NCBI GenBank assembly: GCA_002238605.1 | Contig: MPMR01000031.1 | Coordinates: 1 to 44,768 of the forward strand | Origin: BD2-11 clade cluster bacterium bin43 | Lineage (GTDB): Bacteria; Gemmatimonadota; Gemmatimonadetes; Longimicrobiales; Gaopeijiaceae | Direction: 5' to 3' | Length of the DNA stretch: 44,768 nt | In this document: in pieces, positions 33,489 through 42,052 of the stretch | How positions within the stretch are numbered: position 1 is the first letter of the stretch | Layout: every line of letters begins with the position of its first letter | Program-made: the position numbers and the translations under genes | The notes under the pieces: model-generated | What the model saw: the letters and a program-made list of their open reading frames with translations, nothing else | What the model was told of the DNA's origin: nothing | Databases searched by the model: none

Positions 33489-34325
33489 ATGAGGCTACCG
33501 ATCGTCACCGCCGTACTGACGCTTCTGCTGGCCGCGTACCCCGTGGCCGCCCAGGAACACAAGGCCGCTGAGAAGCGGAATGAGGACGCGACCTTCCTCC
33601 GCGTGCCGGCCGCCGAGGACGGCCAGGACCGGATCCACGGCATACGCGCGCGCGTGCGCCATACTACGGTAATCGTGCTCCCGGCCTCCGAGCGCATCCT
33701 CGATTTCGTGGCTGGCGACTCGGAGTACTGGCACCTGACCGGCGCGGCCAACGTCGCGTACCTCAAGCCACTGGCCGAGGACGCGGCGACCAACGTCGCG
33801 CTCGTCTGCGAGTCGGGCCGCATCTACTCGTTTCTGGTCTCGGAGCACGGCGACGAACCCCCGCACCTGGTCGTCCGGGTCGAAGACGGACCGGATGCCG
33901 CGGGCATGCCAGGCGCAGGCGCGCCCGCGTTCGTCGCCCGGAGCGAGGTCGCCGCATACCGGGAGATGGCCGCCGAAGCGGCCGAGGCGGCGCGCAGCGC
34001 GCAGGCTGCGGCGGACGCGGAGATCGAGGCGTTCCGAGCTTCCTACCCCACCCGGCTCGCGTTCGAGTACCGGCTGGACCGCGACGCTTCGCGCCGTCCG
34101 TTCCTCGTCGAGGCGATGTGGCACGATGGGCAGTTCACGTATCTGCGCTCTCGCGCCCAGGAGGCGCCGGCGCTCTACGAGCTGCGGGACGGCGAGCCGA
34201 GCCTGGTCGCGTTCGATCTGACGGAGGACGGGCTGTACGTCGCCCGCCGCGTGCTGGGCGACGGCTGGCTCCAGATCGGGGACGAGCGGACGGCCTGGCG
34301 GTTCGAGCCCGGGGACGCGCGATGA
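33489..34325 (+). CDS. trbG: VirB9/TrbG-like outer-membrane channel protein
   Basis: A 278-residue secreted protein with signal peptide (TAVLTLLLAAYPVAAQ). It carries the VirB9 N-terminal domain pattern (TVIVLPASERILDFVAGDSEYWHLTGAANVAYLKPLAEDAATNVALVCESGRIYSFLV). The C-terminal domain has TYLRSRAQEAPALYEL and GLYVARRVLGDGWLQIGDERTAWRF. VirB9 forms the outer-membrane core ring with VirB7 and VirB10. AAGGAGG sits about 10 bp before the ATG, and the stop overlaps the VirB10 start by 4 bp. Confidence 0.87.
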   Translation: MRLPIVTAVLTLLLAAYPVAAQEHKAAEKRNEDATFLRVPAAEDGQDRIHGIRARVRHTTVIVLPASERILDFVAGDSEYWHLTGAANVAYLKPLAEDAATNVALVCESGRIYSFLVSEHGDEPPHLVVRVEDGPDAAGMPGAGAPAFVARSEVAAYREMAAEAAEAARSAQAAADAEIEAFRASYPTRLAFEYRLDRDASRRPFLVEAMWHDGQFTYLRSRAQEAPALYELRDGEPSLVAFDLTEDGLYVARRVLGDGWLQIGDERTAWRFEPGDAR

Positions 34326-35584
34326 GCCGCTGGAAGCAGTGGATCAAGGAGCCCAAGGGCGCGCTGCCTGGCGGCATCATCACGAAGGCGGGGATCGCGC
34401 TGATCGGCGTGCTCGTCGCCGGCATGCTGTTCTCGTCGTCGCTCACGGGTCCCGACGAGGACCCGATGGCCCCCGCTCCCTTCGAGGCGCAGGCCGTGGA
34501 CGACCGCGCGGGCCGCTCGTTCGAGGGACGGCTGCGCGCCGAGGCGGAGCGCCATGCCCAGCAGGCGGCGGCCGATGACGCCCGCGCAGACAGGGAACGC
34601 CGCCGGGCCGAGGCCGAGACGGCCGGTGCCGGAGGCGAAGGCGGAGCCGGAAGCGGCGAGCGCGGACCGGGAGGCCGAGGAGACGGGGCCGCCGGCATGG
34701 TCCCGGCCGAGTACGAGCTTCGCGAGGCGCTCCGGCTTGAAGAGATCGAGCGGCGGACGCGCTCGCTTCGCTCGGTCCCCGTCGCCCAGACCTATAGGGA
34801 TCCGAACGAGCCGCGCGACGCCGCCCGTCCGTCGCCGGTTGAGCCCGAGCCGCCCGAGGCCGCACTCGACGCGATGCTCGCGTCCTTCGGACAGTCCGTC
34901 GCCGCCCTCGAGGCGGAGATGCGGGCGGGGCTGGCGGCCGAGGGGCTCGCGCCCGGCTCGCCGCAAGCTGTATCGGAGGGCCATCGCACGCCCGGCCCGG
35001 CGGACCCGACCCTCAGCGTCCGGCCGCTGGACCCGCCGGGCTGGGAGCGGATCCGGGAAGGCTCGTTTCTCGAAGCCGTGCTGCTCACCCAACTCTCGGG
35101 CGAGTTCCCCGGACCCGTGCTCGCGATGGTGTCGGTGCCGCTGTATTCGGCGGACCGGCAACGGGTCCTCGTTCCGCGCGGCGCGCGTGTCGCCGGCACC
35201 GCCCGGGCCGTGCAGAACCGCGACCAGAGCCGGCTGGCGGTCGCGTTCCACCGGCTGCTGATGCCCGGCGGAAGCTGGATCGACCTCGAGTTCGCGGGTC
35301 TGAACCAGGCGGGCGAGGGCGCGCTGAAGGACCAGGTGAGCCGCCACTACTTCTCGACGTTCGCGGCCGCGGGCGCGGTCGGCGCGCTGAGCGGACTCAC
35401 GCTGGCCGGAGCCTCGCCCTACGGCCTTCGGGCCGGCATCGGCCAGGGGCTCGGCGGCAGCGCCACCTCCGTCCTCGACCGGTTCCTGAACCGGATGCCC
35501 GAGATCACGATCCGCGCCGGCCACCGGCTCCGCATCTGGTTCACGGCGGACGCACTGGTCCCAACCCCCACCACACATCGATGA
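34322..35584 (+). CDS. trbI: VirB10/TrbI-like core-complex protein
   Basis: A 420-residue protein. One N-terminal membrane helix (ITKAGIALIGVLVAGMLFSSS) is followed by a long charged Ala/Glu/Arg-rich and Pro-rich periplasmic linker, then the TrbI/VirB10 domain from about residue 235: EGSFLEAVLLTQLSGEFPGP, DRQRVLVPRGARVAGTA, HRLLMPGGSWIDL and IRAGHRLRIWFTADAL. VirB10 spans both membranes and gates the channel. Start by ATGA overlap with the TrbG stop. An apparent longer frame upstream only reads through the VirB9 gene. Confidence 0.88.
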   Translation: MSRWKQWIKEPKGALPGGIITKAGIALIGVLVAGMLFSSSLTGPDEDPMAPAPFEAQAVDDRAGRSFEGRLRAEAERHAQQAAADDARADRERRRAEAETAGAGGEGGAGSGERGPGGRGDGAAGMVPAEYELREALRLEEIERRTRSLRSVPVAQTYRDPNEPRDAARPSPVEPEPPEAALDAMLASFGQSVAALEAEMRAGLAAEGLAPGSPQAVSEGHRTPGPADPTLSVRPLDPPGWERIREGSFLEAVLLTQLSGEFPGPVLAMVSVPLYSADRQRVLVPRGARVAGTARAVQNRDQSRLAVAFHRLLMPGGSWIDLEFAGLNQAGEGALKDQVSRHYFSTFAAAGAVGALSGLTLAGASPYGLRAGIGQGLGGSATSVLDRFLNRMPEITIRAGHRLRIWFTADALVPTPTTHR

Positions 35585-35601
35585 CACGAAAGGACTCTCC
35601 C

Positions 35602-36510
35602 ATGCCTCACCGCATCCTCGCCCCCGCTGTTTTCCTTGCGCTGTTCACCCTTGCGAGCCCCGCGCCCGCGACTGCCCAGTTCGACTTCGGCAGTTGGGTC
35701 CAGCGGGCCACGATCATCGCGAATCAGATCAGGCAGATCTCGCACCAGGTCAGCCAGATCCGGTCGATGGCCCGCCAGCTCTCCGAACTCGAGGACCAGC
35801 TCGACCACATGGAGCGCGCCGCGCGCGGCGAGATCGACGCGCTGCTCCAGCCGTTCTCCCGGCTCGCGGCCGAGCCCGTCGGACTGGTGCGCGACGGACT
35901 CTCCTGGGGATCGGACTTCCGGGGCGCGGCCCGCGAGACGGTCGATGCCGTTCGCGGTATGGGGAGCGGCGGCCGCTCGTTCACCGGACTCTGGCGGAGC
36001 GCCCGAAACACGGCCGACCGGGTGAGCGAATCCGACATCCTCGCGCTGTTCCGCGACCAGCCGCCCGCGGCGGCGGCGCGCGCGGCCGAAGACTATCGCC
36101 GCGCTCGCGAAGCCGCCGACCAACAGCGCGTCCTCGACTACGCGACGCTCGACGCGGCGGCAGAGCTCAGCGAGACCATCGAGAGCGCGCAGGGCTCGTT
36201 CGCCGGACTGACCGCGAACGGCAACCTGTCCAACACGGCCCTCCAGCAGGCCGAGGTCGCGGCCGCGCTGAGCCAGGGCCGGATCAACGCGGGCGTCGCC
36301 CAGGTGCTCGCCCACCAGGCCGCCCAGGAGGCCAGCCGGGCGCAGTTGGCCGAACTCGCGCGGCTAGAACAACTCGCCGCGTGGAGCGAGAGCCGGGCCC
36401 GCGCGAACGCGATGGCGGGCACGCTCCGCGGCGCCGCTTCCCGGAACCGCACCGCGCTCCGCGACGGGCTGCTTCTCAAGATCCCGTCGTTCTACGCGGG
36501 CAGCAACTAG
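35602..36510 (+). CDS. trbJ: VirB5/TrbJ-like periplasmic pilus protein
   Basis: A 302-residue secreted protein. The signal peptide (LAPAVFLALFTLASPAPATAQ) is followed by FDFGSWVQRATIIANQIRQISHQVSQIRSMARQLSELEDQL, the helical repeat typical of TrbJ/VirB5. A long coiled, Ala-rich helical part ends the protein. I prefer ATG 35602 because AAAGGA lies 7 bp before it and the signal peptide begins there; the ATG at 35581, which overlaps the TrbI stop, would add seven polar residues. VirB5/TrbJ is a minor pilus-tip protein. Confidence 0.82.
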   Translation: MPHRILAPAVFLALFTLASPAPATAQFDFGSWVQRATIIANQIRQISHQVSQIRSMARQLSELEDQLDHMERAARGEIDALLQPFSRLAAEPVGLVRDGLSWGSDFRGAARETVDAVRGMGSGGRSFTGLWRSARNTADRVSESDILALFRDQPPAAAARAAEDYRRAREAADQQRVLDYATLDAAAELSETIESAQGSFAGLTANGNLSNTALQQAEVAAALSQGRINAGVAQVLAHQAAQEASRAQLAELARLEQLAAWSESRARANAMAGTLRGAASRNRTALRDGLLLKIPSFYAGSN

Positions 36511-36522
36511 GGGGCGTCCGCC

Positions 36523-37503
36523 ATGCAGCAGTCCATCGACCCGAACGTCCCCACGCAGATCCCCGACGATCAACTCCAGGACTTCAAGAGCTTCCTGGAC
36601 GTCGTGCTCGACACCGTGGTCGGCGGTGCGGCGCCCGACGTGCACACGCTCGGGCTCCAGCTCTGGGGCGGGCTCGCCGCCGTCATGGTCGCCTGGACCG
36701 GCCTCAAGATCGCGTTCAGCGGCACGTTCCAGCCCTGGGAGATCATCAAGCTCGTGATCGGGATCGCCATCCCCCGCACGATGCTGCACTACTACATCGT
36801 GCCGATCCCCGGCGTCGGGCTCACGTTCCCGGCCACCATCGCGGCCGGCGGCGCCTGGCTCCAGAACCTGTTCCTCTCCGACGTGGTGTCGGCCGGATAC
36901 GGCGAGATGGCCGCGCTCGTGCAGGCGTACTCGACGCACCTGAGCACAGCCTGGTCGAGCGGGAACGTGCTCTCGATCCTGACATCGGGCGTGACCGTGA
37001 TCTTCTCCTCGCTGGTCTCGGTCGGGATGGGCGCCTCGCTCGTCGTCTGCCTGCTGGCGCTGTTCTGCATTACCTACGCGCAGGTCATCTGGGCGCAGGT
37101 CGCCATCGCCATCGCGATCCTGCTCGGTCCCGTGTTCATCGCGTTCCTGCTCTTCGAGCCGCTCTCGTTCCTGTTCTGGGGATGGTTCCGCACGCTCCTG
37201 GTCTACACGCTCTACGGCGTCGTGGCCGGCGCCGTGCTGCGCGTCTTCATGGGCGTCGGGCTCGGCTACATCACGACCTACGCTGAGGCCCTCATGGGCA
37301 CCGGCACCGCCGACGCGGGCGAGCTCTGGCTCTGGGCCGTCGTCCTCATGCCGCTCGTCGTCTCCGGCCTCTGGGCCGGACTCAAGGTCGGCGAACTCGC
37401 CTCGATGCTGGTCTCGGGCTCCGGCTCCGCCGGGTCCGGGTTCATCGCACTCGTCATGCAGGGCGCCAGCAAGGCCGCCGTCCCCGCCAAGCCGCCCGTC
37501 TGA
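36523..37503 (+). CDS. trbL: VirB6/TrbL-like polytopic T4SS protein
   Basis: A 326-residue inner-membrane protein with at least six hydrophobic segments (for example LQLWGGLAAVMVAWTGLKIAF, ASLVVCLLALFCITYAQVIWAQVAIAIAILLGPVFIAFLLF, LLVYTLYGVVAGAVLRVFMGVGL, LWLWAVVLMPLVVSGLWAGL). VIWAQVAIAIAILLGPVFIAFLLF is the classic TrbL/VirB6 block. It forms part of the inner-membrane channel. Follows TrbJ by 12 bp with GGGGG upstream. Confidence 0.85.
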   Translation: MQQSIDPNVPTQIPDDQLQDFKSFLDVVLDTVVGGAAPDVHTLGLQLWGGLAAVMVAWTGLKIAFSGTFQPWEIIKLVIGIAIPRTMLHYYIVPIPGVGLTFPATIAAGGAWLQNLFLSDVVSAGYGEMAALVQAYSTHLSTAWSSGNVLSILTSGVTVIFSSLVSVGMGASLVVCLLALFCITYAQVIWAQVAIAIAILLGPVFIAFLLFEPLSFLFWGWFRTLLVYTLYGVVAGAVLRVFMGVGLGYITTYAEALMGTGTADAGELWLWAVVLMPLVVSGLWAGLKVGELASMLVSGSGSAGSGFIALVMQGASKAAVPAKPPV

Positions 37504-37523
37504 AGCCGCTAGGAGATGCACAT

Positions 37524-38192
37524 ATGAAACGAGACAGGAACGCCGGCCGCGAGTACGCCGAAATATGGGGCGAGGTCGTGCAGGCCAACCGGAAGCTGCG
37601 GACGATCCTGATCTTCCTCTCCGCGAGCTGCGTCCTCGGCGTGTTCGTCCTGCTTCGGATCGCGGGCACCGAGCCGCCCAAGCCCATCGTGGTGCGGGTC
37701 GACGAGGTCGGCCGCGCGGAGGCGCTCGCCTACGAGGCCGCCACCGCCCAGGCCGATCCGCTCGATCCGACGACCAAGTACTTCCTGAACCGGTTCGTCA
37801 ACGACTTCCACTCGCGCCGCCGCGTGACCGTCCAGGAGTACTGGACGCGGAGCCTCCGGTTCCTGTCGACCGAACTCGCGAACGCCGCGTTCGCCAGCGA
37901 CGGCGACGAGGTCGCGAGCGTCGCGGCCGGGACCGCCGAGACCGAACGCCAGGTCGAGCGCGTCGTGCTCCGCATCCACCCCTCGCCCGAGCCGCCGCAC
38001 GGCGCCACGGCCGACTTCGAGCTCGTGCATCTCGCGGGCGGACAGGAGGTCCTGCGCGAGCGCTGGTCCGTCGCGCTCCGGTTCGAGTTCCTCGAGTCGA
38101 TCCCGCCCGAACTGGTCGTCCACAACCCGATGGGCATCCTCATCACCTACCTCCAAGCCGACCGGGCGCTCGTCACGGAGGACTCCAGGTGA
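37524..38192 (+). CDS. trbF: VirB8/TrbF-like inner-membrane T4SS protein
   Basis: A 222-residue protein with a short cytoplasmic start (GREYAEIWGEVVQANRKLR), a single membrane helix (ILIFLSASCVLGVFVLLRI) and a periplasmic VirB8/TrbF domain (KPIVVRVDEVGRAEAL, TKYFLNRFVNDFHSRRRVTVQEYWTRSLRFL, LVVHNPMGILITYLQADRAL). The NPMGILIT segment is a good TrbF match. Last core T4SS gene here; its stop overlaps the next start (GTGA). Confidence 0.87.
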   Translation: MKRDRNAGREYAEIWGEVVQANRKLRTILIFLSASCVLGVFVLLRIAGTEPPKPIVVRVDEVGRAEALAYEAATAQADPLDPTTKYFLNRFVNDFHSRRRVTVQEYWTRSLRFLSTELANAAFASDGDEVASVAAGTAETERQVERVVLRIHPSPEPPHGATADFELVHLAGGQEVLRERWSVALRFEFLESIPPELVVHNPMGILITYLQADRALVTEDSR

Positions 38193-39106
38193 TCGCGCAC
38201 CTCAAAGGGCGCGAACAGGCGCTGGAGCCGTTCGGCTGGAAGGGAAGGAAGGCCGAGTGGATCGCGCTCGTCTGCCTGCACAGCGGCGTGTTCACGCGCG
38301 CTCAACTCACCGGCAGGCTCGGGATCCACCGCGGCACGGCGCGCCGGTTCGTCCGGGCCATGTCGGATCGCAACCTGGCCGCCGAGGAGACGGTCGAGGG
38401 CCGGAAGGTCTGCCGGGTCTACGCCCGGAGCCTCTACCGCGCGCTCGGCGCGGAGCACATCCGCCACCGCCGTGCCGCCTCGACCGAGGTGCTCCTGCGC
38501 CGCCTGCTGTCGCTCGACTACGTGATCGGGCACACGGGGCTCCCGTGGCTGCCGACCGAGGACGAGAAGGTCGGCGCGTTCGACGCGCTCGGGATCGACC
38601 GCGCGCTGATGCCCGTCAAGGTGTACCGGGGAGCCGGCGGCACGACCCGGCGCCACTTCCCGCTGAAGCTGCCCATCGCGCTCGACTCGGGCCGCGCGCT
38701 GTTCGTCTACGTCGATCCGGGTCACGAGACCTCGACCGCGCTCCGCTCCTGGGGAGCCGCGCACCGCGGGCTCTGGCGTGCGCTCACGCAGCAGGGCCGG
38801 TCCGTCGAGGTCGTCGCCGTCGTCCGTAGGGATCGGGAAACGGAGCGGGCGCGGAGGGTCATGCGCGGCTGGGCCGAAGCGACCGGACCGGTCGAATCCG
38901 TCGACGGCATCCGCGAGGAGATCACCCGGATCAAGCGGGCCGTCCGGGGCATGGACGACACGCTGGTCGAGGAGCTTGGCGGGCTCCAGGGCTGCCTGGT
39001 ACGGATCGTCGAACTGGAGGACCGGCTCGGGTCCGCCCGCCCTCGAACGGCCATCGACGGCTTCGCCACGTGGCGTTCGCGCCGGGTTTCCGGAGACATG
39101 TATTGA
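38189..39106 (+). CDS. Winged-helix protein of the transfer operon, unknown
   Basis: A 305-residue soluble protein starting at GTG 38189 (GGAGG 7 bp upstream, 4-bp overlap with TrbF). Residues 20-90 look like a winged helix (AEWIALVCLHSGVFTRAQLTGRLGIHRGTARRFVRAMSDRNLAAEE). The middle has a sequence with TGLPWLPTEDEKVGAFDALGI and RHFPLKLPIALDSGRALFVYVDPGHET that could be a small nuclease-like or ligand domain. The C-terminus is helical. I do not recognise the family. Its place between the T4SS core and the coupling protein gene suggests a role in DNA processing (relaxosome) or regulation of transfer. Confidence 0.7.
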   Translation: MIAHLKGREQALEPFGWKGRKAEWIALVCLHSGVFTRAQLTGRLGIHRGTARRFVRAMSDRNLAAEETVEGRKVCRVYARSLYRALGAEHIRHRRAASTEVLLRRLLSLDYVIGHTGLPWLPTEDEKVGAFDALGIDRALMPVKVYRGAGGTTRRHFPLKLPIALDSGRALFVYVDPGHETSTALRSWGAAHRGLWRALTQQGRSVEVVAVVRRDRETERARRVMRGWAEATGPVESVDGIREEITRIKRAVRGMDDTLVEELGGLQGCLVRIVELEDRLGSARPRTAIDGFATWRSRRVSGDMY

Positions 39107-39411
39107 CCGCCGGCTGCCGGATCCTCGTCCCGTGCGGCGATGCCCCATCAGACACGGGGAGTGGCGGTGCACGGGACCGCACCCGGGACGGTGCACGTAC
39201 CCGATTCCGGATGTCGCTGGCCGTTTTGCAGTTGGATCACGGCCGCCTGAGCGGCGGTGCCGCTCGGGAGCAGGCGGCCGTGACCGGAGCGACCCCCCTC
39301 GCCGAAGGCTCGGTACGGCGTAGCGGCGAGTGTGTTTTCACACCACTCGCCCCTCCGCCCTCCAGGGGTCGCTCCCGCAGCATCGATCCCTCCGGGAAGG
39401 GTGTCGGACCG
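39107..39411. other. Spacer with hairpin before the VirD4 gene
   Basis: About 305 bp without a gene. A clear hairpin at 39326-39350 has arms GCGAGTGTG and CACACCACTCGC (one bulged C) around TTTT. It may end transcription of the operon or be a regulatory site, about 60 bp before the VirD4 start. Confidence 0.45.
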
Positions 39412-40140
39412 ATGACGCCGTGGACGCTCGTCCTCATCGGGTTGGCGCTGACGGCGCTCGCCTGGCGCGCGTTCGTCGCGCCGTTCCCCGGTCCGGGCGG
39501 CAACCCGTACCTCGACCTGATCGCCCACCACGATCCCGGCCTGCACCGCGCGATCCACCTCTGGCATTTTCTCGCGCCCGGCGTGGCCGTGCTCCTGGCC
39601 GGCAGCATCATGCTCTCGGTCTCACGGGTCTGGCTCCAGCCGCGAAGAGGACGCGGAGCGCGCGGGCAGCTTCCCGACTGGCCCAACTCGCCCACCGACG
39701 ACGCGCCGTCGCTCGTCGTCGGCGAACTGCACCACCCCACGGTCGCCACCGAGAGCGCGCGGCCGTCCTGGCTCGTCGTCCCCGAGAAGGGACTGTATAC
39801 CGGCATCCTCGTCGTCGGGGCCGTCGGCACCGGCAAGACGACCGCCTGCATGTACCCGTTCGCCCGGCAGCTGCTCACCTGGCAAGCGGACGATCCGCGC
39901 CGCCGTGCGGGCGCGCTCGTGCTCGAAGTCAAGGGCGACTTCTGCCACCAGGTCCGGCGCATCCTGGGCGAAGCCGGCCGAGAGGACGACTACCTGGAGA
40001 TCGGGCTCGGCGGCTCGTGGCAGTGGAATCCGCTCGACGATCCGCTGCTGGATTCCTACTCGATGGCCTACGGCGTCGCGTCGCTCATCAACCAGCTCTT
40101 CGGCAAGTCGCGCGAACCGTTCTGGCAACAGGCCTACACA
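39412..40140 (+). pseudogene. Truncated VirD4/TraG-like coupling protein
   Basis: 243 residues of a T4SS coupling protein. It has N-terminal membrane segments (LVLIGLALTALAWRAFVA and LWHFLAPGVAVLLAGSIMLSV), then SWLVVPEKGLYTGILVVGAVGTGKTTACMYPF (Walker A at about 135-143), GALVLEVKGDFCHQ, and WNPLDDPLLDSYSMAYGVASLINQLFGKSREPFWQQAYT. At that point the family sequence breaks off. Walker B and the all-alpha domain are missing, though the frame happens to stay open far downstream. The breakpoint is followed about 140 bp later by a P4-type integrase, so the gene was probably cut by an integration event. Coupling proteins pump the relaxase-DNA complex into the T4SS. Confidence 0.8.
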
Positions 40141-40251
40141 CGATCCGGTATTCCAGAGAAGTCCTCTGACGTACATAACAGCCTGGCATATCGTAAGTTA
40201 GTGGCGACGCCAAGCGCTTCACACGGTGCACCGACGTTCCATGGCGTCCCC

Positions 40252-40281
40252 TTGCATCCGCCATTAGCTGGTATGTATAAT
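40252..40281 (+). promoter_or_regulatory. Consensus promoter for a probably leaderless integrase mRNA
   Basis: TTGCAT (40252-40257) and a perfect TATAAT (40276-40281) are 18 bp apart. The expected transcription start at about 40288 is directly before the ATG at 40289, so the message would have almost no leader. The surrounding ~140 bp are noticeably AT-richer. Confidence 0.55.
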
Positions 40282-40288
40282 GGTAGGT

Positions 40289-41482
40289 ATGACGCTCCCG
40301 AAACGACTTCCGAAACGCAAGCCGCGCGGGCGGCATCCGCACAACGCGCTCACGCCCGCCTTCGTCCGCAACGTGAGCCGCGCCGGACGGTACTGCGACG
40401 GGAACGGCCTCTACCTCGATGTCCGGCCCACGGGCAGCCGGGGTTGGATCCAGCGCCTGACGATCCGGGGCCGGAGAACCGAGCTTGGGCTTGGCGGATA
40501 CCCTCTGGTCTCCCTGAAGGAAGCCCGCGAGAAGGCGTTCGCGAACCGGAAGCTGGCCCGCGAGGGCGGCGATCCCCTGTCCGAGAAGCGCCGGGCCGAG
40601 TCGATGCCCACCTTCGCCGAGGCGGCGCGGAAGCTCCGGGATCAACTGAGTCCGGGCTGGCGCTCACCCCACCATGCGCGGATTTGGCTGGCCAGCATGA
40701 AGCGCCACGCCTTCCCGCGCATCGGCGAGATACCGGTCTCGGAGGTGACGAGCGCCGACCTGATCGGGGTCTTGGCCCCGATCTGGCACGAGAAGGCGAC
40801 CACCGCCCGGAAGCTGCGCCAGCGCATCCGTGCGGTCTTGCAATGGGCCGTGGCGATGGAGATGCGGCTGGACAACCCGTGCGACCGGATCGGCCCGGCG
40901 CTCGGCGCGCAGAGCTACACCGTGAAACGCATGAAGGCGTTGCCGCACGCCGAGGTCGCGTCCGCGACCGCCAAGGTGTGGGCCTCGAACGCGAAGCCGG
41001 TCTTGAAGCTGGCGTTCGAGTTCCTCGTGCTGACGGCGACGCGCGGCGGCGAGGTCCGGGGGGCCGCTTGGTCGGAGATCGACCTGGACCATGGCGTGTG
41101 GACCATTCCGGCCCCGCGCACGAAGACGAACCGCGAGCACCGGGTGCCGCTCGGTCGTCGCGCGCTGGAGATCCTCGGAGAGGCGAGGGCGTTGGGCCGT
41201 GGAAGTCCGCTCGCGTTCCCGATGCGTGGAAAGCCACTCTCCAATACCGCCCTGTCCAGACTCCTCAAGAGGCTCGGGATCGACGCAGTGCCCCACGGGT
41301 TCCGGTCGTCGTTCCGAGACTGGGCCGCCGAGGAGACCGACCACCCCCGCGAGGTGGCGGAGGCGGCGCTGGCGCACGTGGTTCGCAATCAGGTCGAGGC
41401 CGCCTACCGACGCACCGACCTGTTCGAGCGCCGCCGACGGCTCATGGACGATTGGGCGGCCTATCTGGGGAACGATACGTAG
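40289..41482 (+). CDS. int: P4-type integrase (DUF4102 tyrosine recombinase)
   Basis: A 397-residue integrase with the P4/CP4 layout. The N-terminal DUF4102 arm-binding domain reads RYCDGNGLYLDVRPTGSRGWIQRLTIRGRRTELGLGGYPLVSLKEAREKA. The core-binding domain follows (PTFAEAARKL, about 105-200). The catalytic domain has LTATRGGEVRGAAWSEID (Arg), TKTNREHRVPL (Lys region), VPHGFRSSFRDWAAEE (H-x-x-R), ALAHVVRNQVEAAYRRTDLFERRR (H/Tyr). Enzymes of this family insert elements, usually into tRNA genes. ATG 40280 is in frame but lies inside the TATAAT box, so 40289 is preferred. It follows the VirD4 breakpoint, so it probably marks one end of an inserted element. Confidence 0.92.
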   Translation: MTLPKRLPKRKPRGRHPHNALTPAFVRNVSRAGRYCDGNGLYLDVRPTGSRGWIQRLTIRGRRTELGLGGYPLVSLKEAREKAFANRKLAREGGDPLSEKRRAESMPTFAEAARKLRDQLSPGWRSPHHARIWLASMKRHAFPRIGEIPVSEVTSADLIGVLAPIWHEKATTARKLRQRIRAVLQWAVAMEMRLDNPCDRIGPALGAQSYTVKRMKALPHAEVASATAKVWASNAKPVLKLAFEFLVLTATRGGEVRGAAWSEIDLDHGVWTIPAPRTKTNREHRVPLGRRALEILGEARALGRGSPLAFPMRGKPLSNTALSRLLKRLGIDAVPHGFRSSFRDWAAEETDHPREVAEAALAHVVRNQVEAAYRRTDLFERRRRLMDDWAAYLGNDT

Positions 41483-41778
41483 TCCTTCGCCCGCCTGCTT
41501 CCGCGGTTGCCCGGGAAGCGTCCGCAGCGTTTAGGCACCAAACGGCGAGCCGGGGTCGATCCCCGGCGAGCAACCCGAGTCTGCAATTCGGCTCTCCCCG
41601 GAGCATTCCCACACCCATTGACGGTGGTTCCGCTGCGGACAATGGGGGTGGCCCGCCACGCCGCTGGCAGCGACCGCGAACGGGTCGCGGACGGCATCGG
41701 AACGCCATGGAAGGCTGTGGAAAAGTAGGGAATTTCCGACCGTTGACGCCGTCCCAAATGATCCTCCAGCGTTCAGGC
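41483..41778. other. Spacer after the integrase
   Basis: About 300 bp without a gene. A hairpin GCCGGGG TCGAT CCCCGGC lies at 41549-41567 and may end transcription of the integrase gene. The right end holds a more AT-rich patch before the next regulator. Confidence 0.45.
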
Positions 41779-42006
41779 ATGGAGACGCTGGAAGAGCTAT
41801 TCAGATCGCGGGTTAGCGCGTTCCTCGGGCGTTCGCGCCTGAGCCCGACGGCGTTCGGGAAGAAGGCGCTGGGCGACCCGAACCTGATGCGCCAGATCAG
41901 CCGTGGCCGCTCGCCGTCGCTGAGGACGGCGGACCGGATTCTCGCGTTCATCGCCGAGCAGGACGGGGCATCGGGCGGTGGACGCGATCCCCCTCGACGC
42001 CCGTGA
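41779..42006 (+). CDS. Small XRE-like regulator, second copy
   Basis: A 75-residue protein closely similar to residues 1-65 of the fused regulator at 29888 (shared GRSPSLRTADRILAF and GDP.L.RQI.RG). It reads METLEELFRSRVSAFLGRSRLSPTAFGKKALGDPNLMRQISRG. The helix-turn-helix of small lambda-repressor-like regulators is likely. The frame is the same as that of the truncated VirD4, so the open frame runs through; the ATG at 41779 is the sensible start. The separate AlpA gene follows 46 bp later. Confidence 0.7.
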   Translation: METLEELFRSRVSAFLGRSRLSPTAFGKKALGDPNLMRQISRGRSPSLRTADRILAFIAEQDGASGGGRDPPRRP

Positions 42007-42052
42007 CCCCGGACCGGCGAGAACGTGGAGAACAGCGAGGAGGAGCAGGACG

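Noticed and set aside
30896-33823. 975-codon minus-strand open frame
   Set aside because: Fully antisense to the VirB4 gene and its neighbours, which have Walker motifs and correct overlaps.
41549-41567. T-arm-like hairpin that could be a tRNA 3' end
   Set aside because: The loop is TCGAT with five bases instead of the seven-base TTCRANY loop, and no acceptor stem is present; more likely a terminator-type hairpin.
39070-42006. One 978-codon frame joining VirD4, the integrase region and the XRE-like gene
   Set aside because: VirD4 similarity ends at 40140, the integrase is in another frame, and the XRE-like part has its own start; the continuity is accidental.
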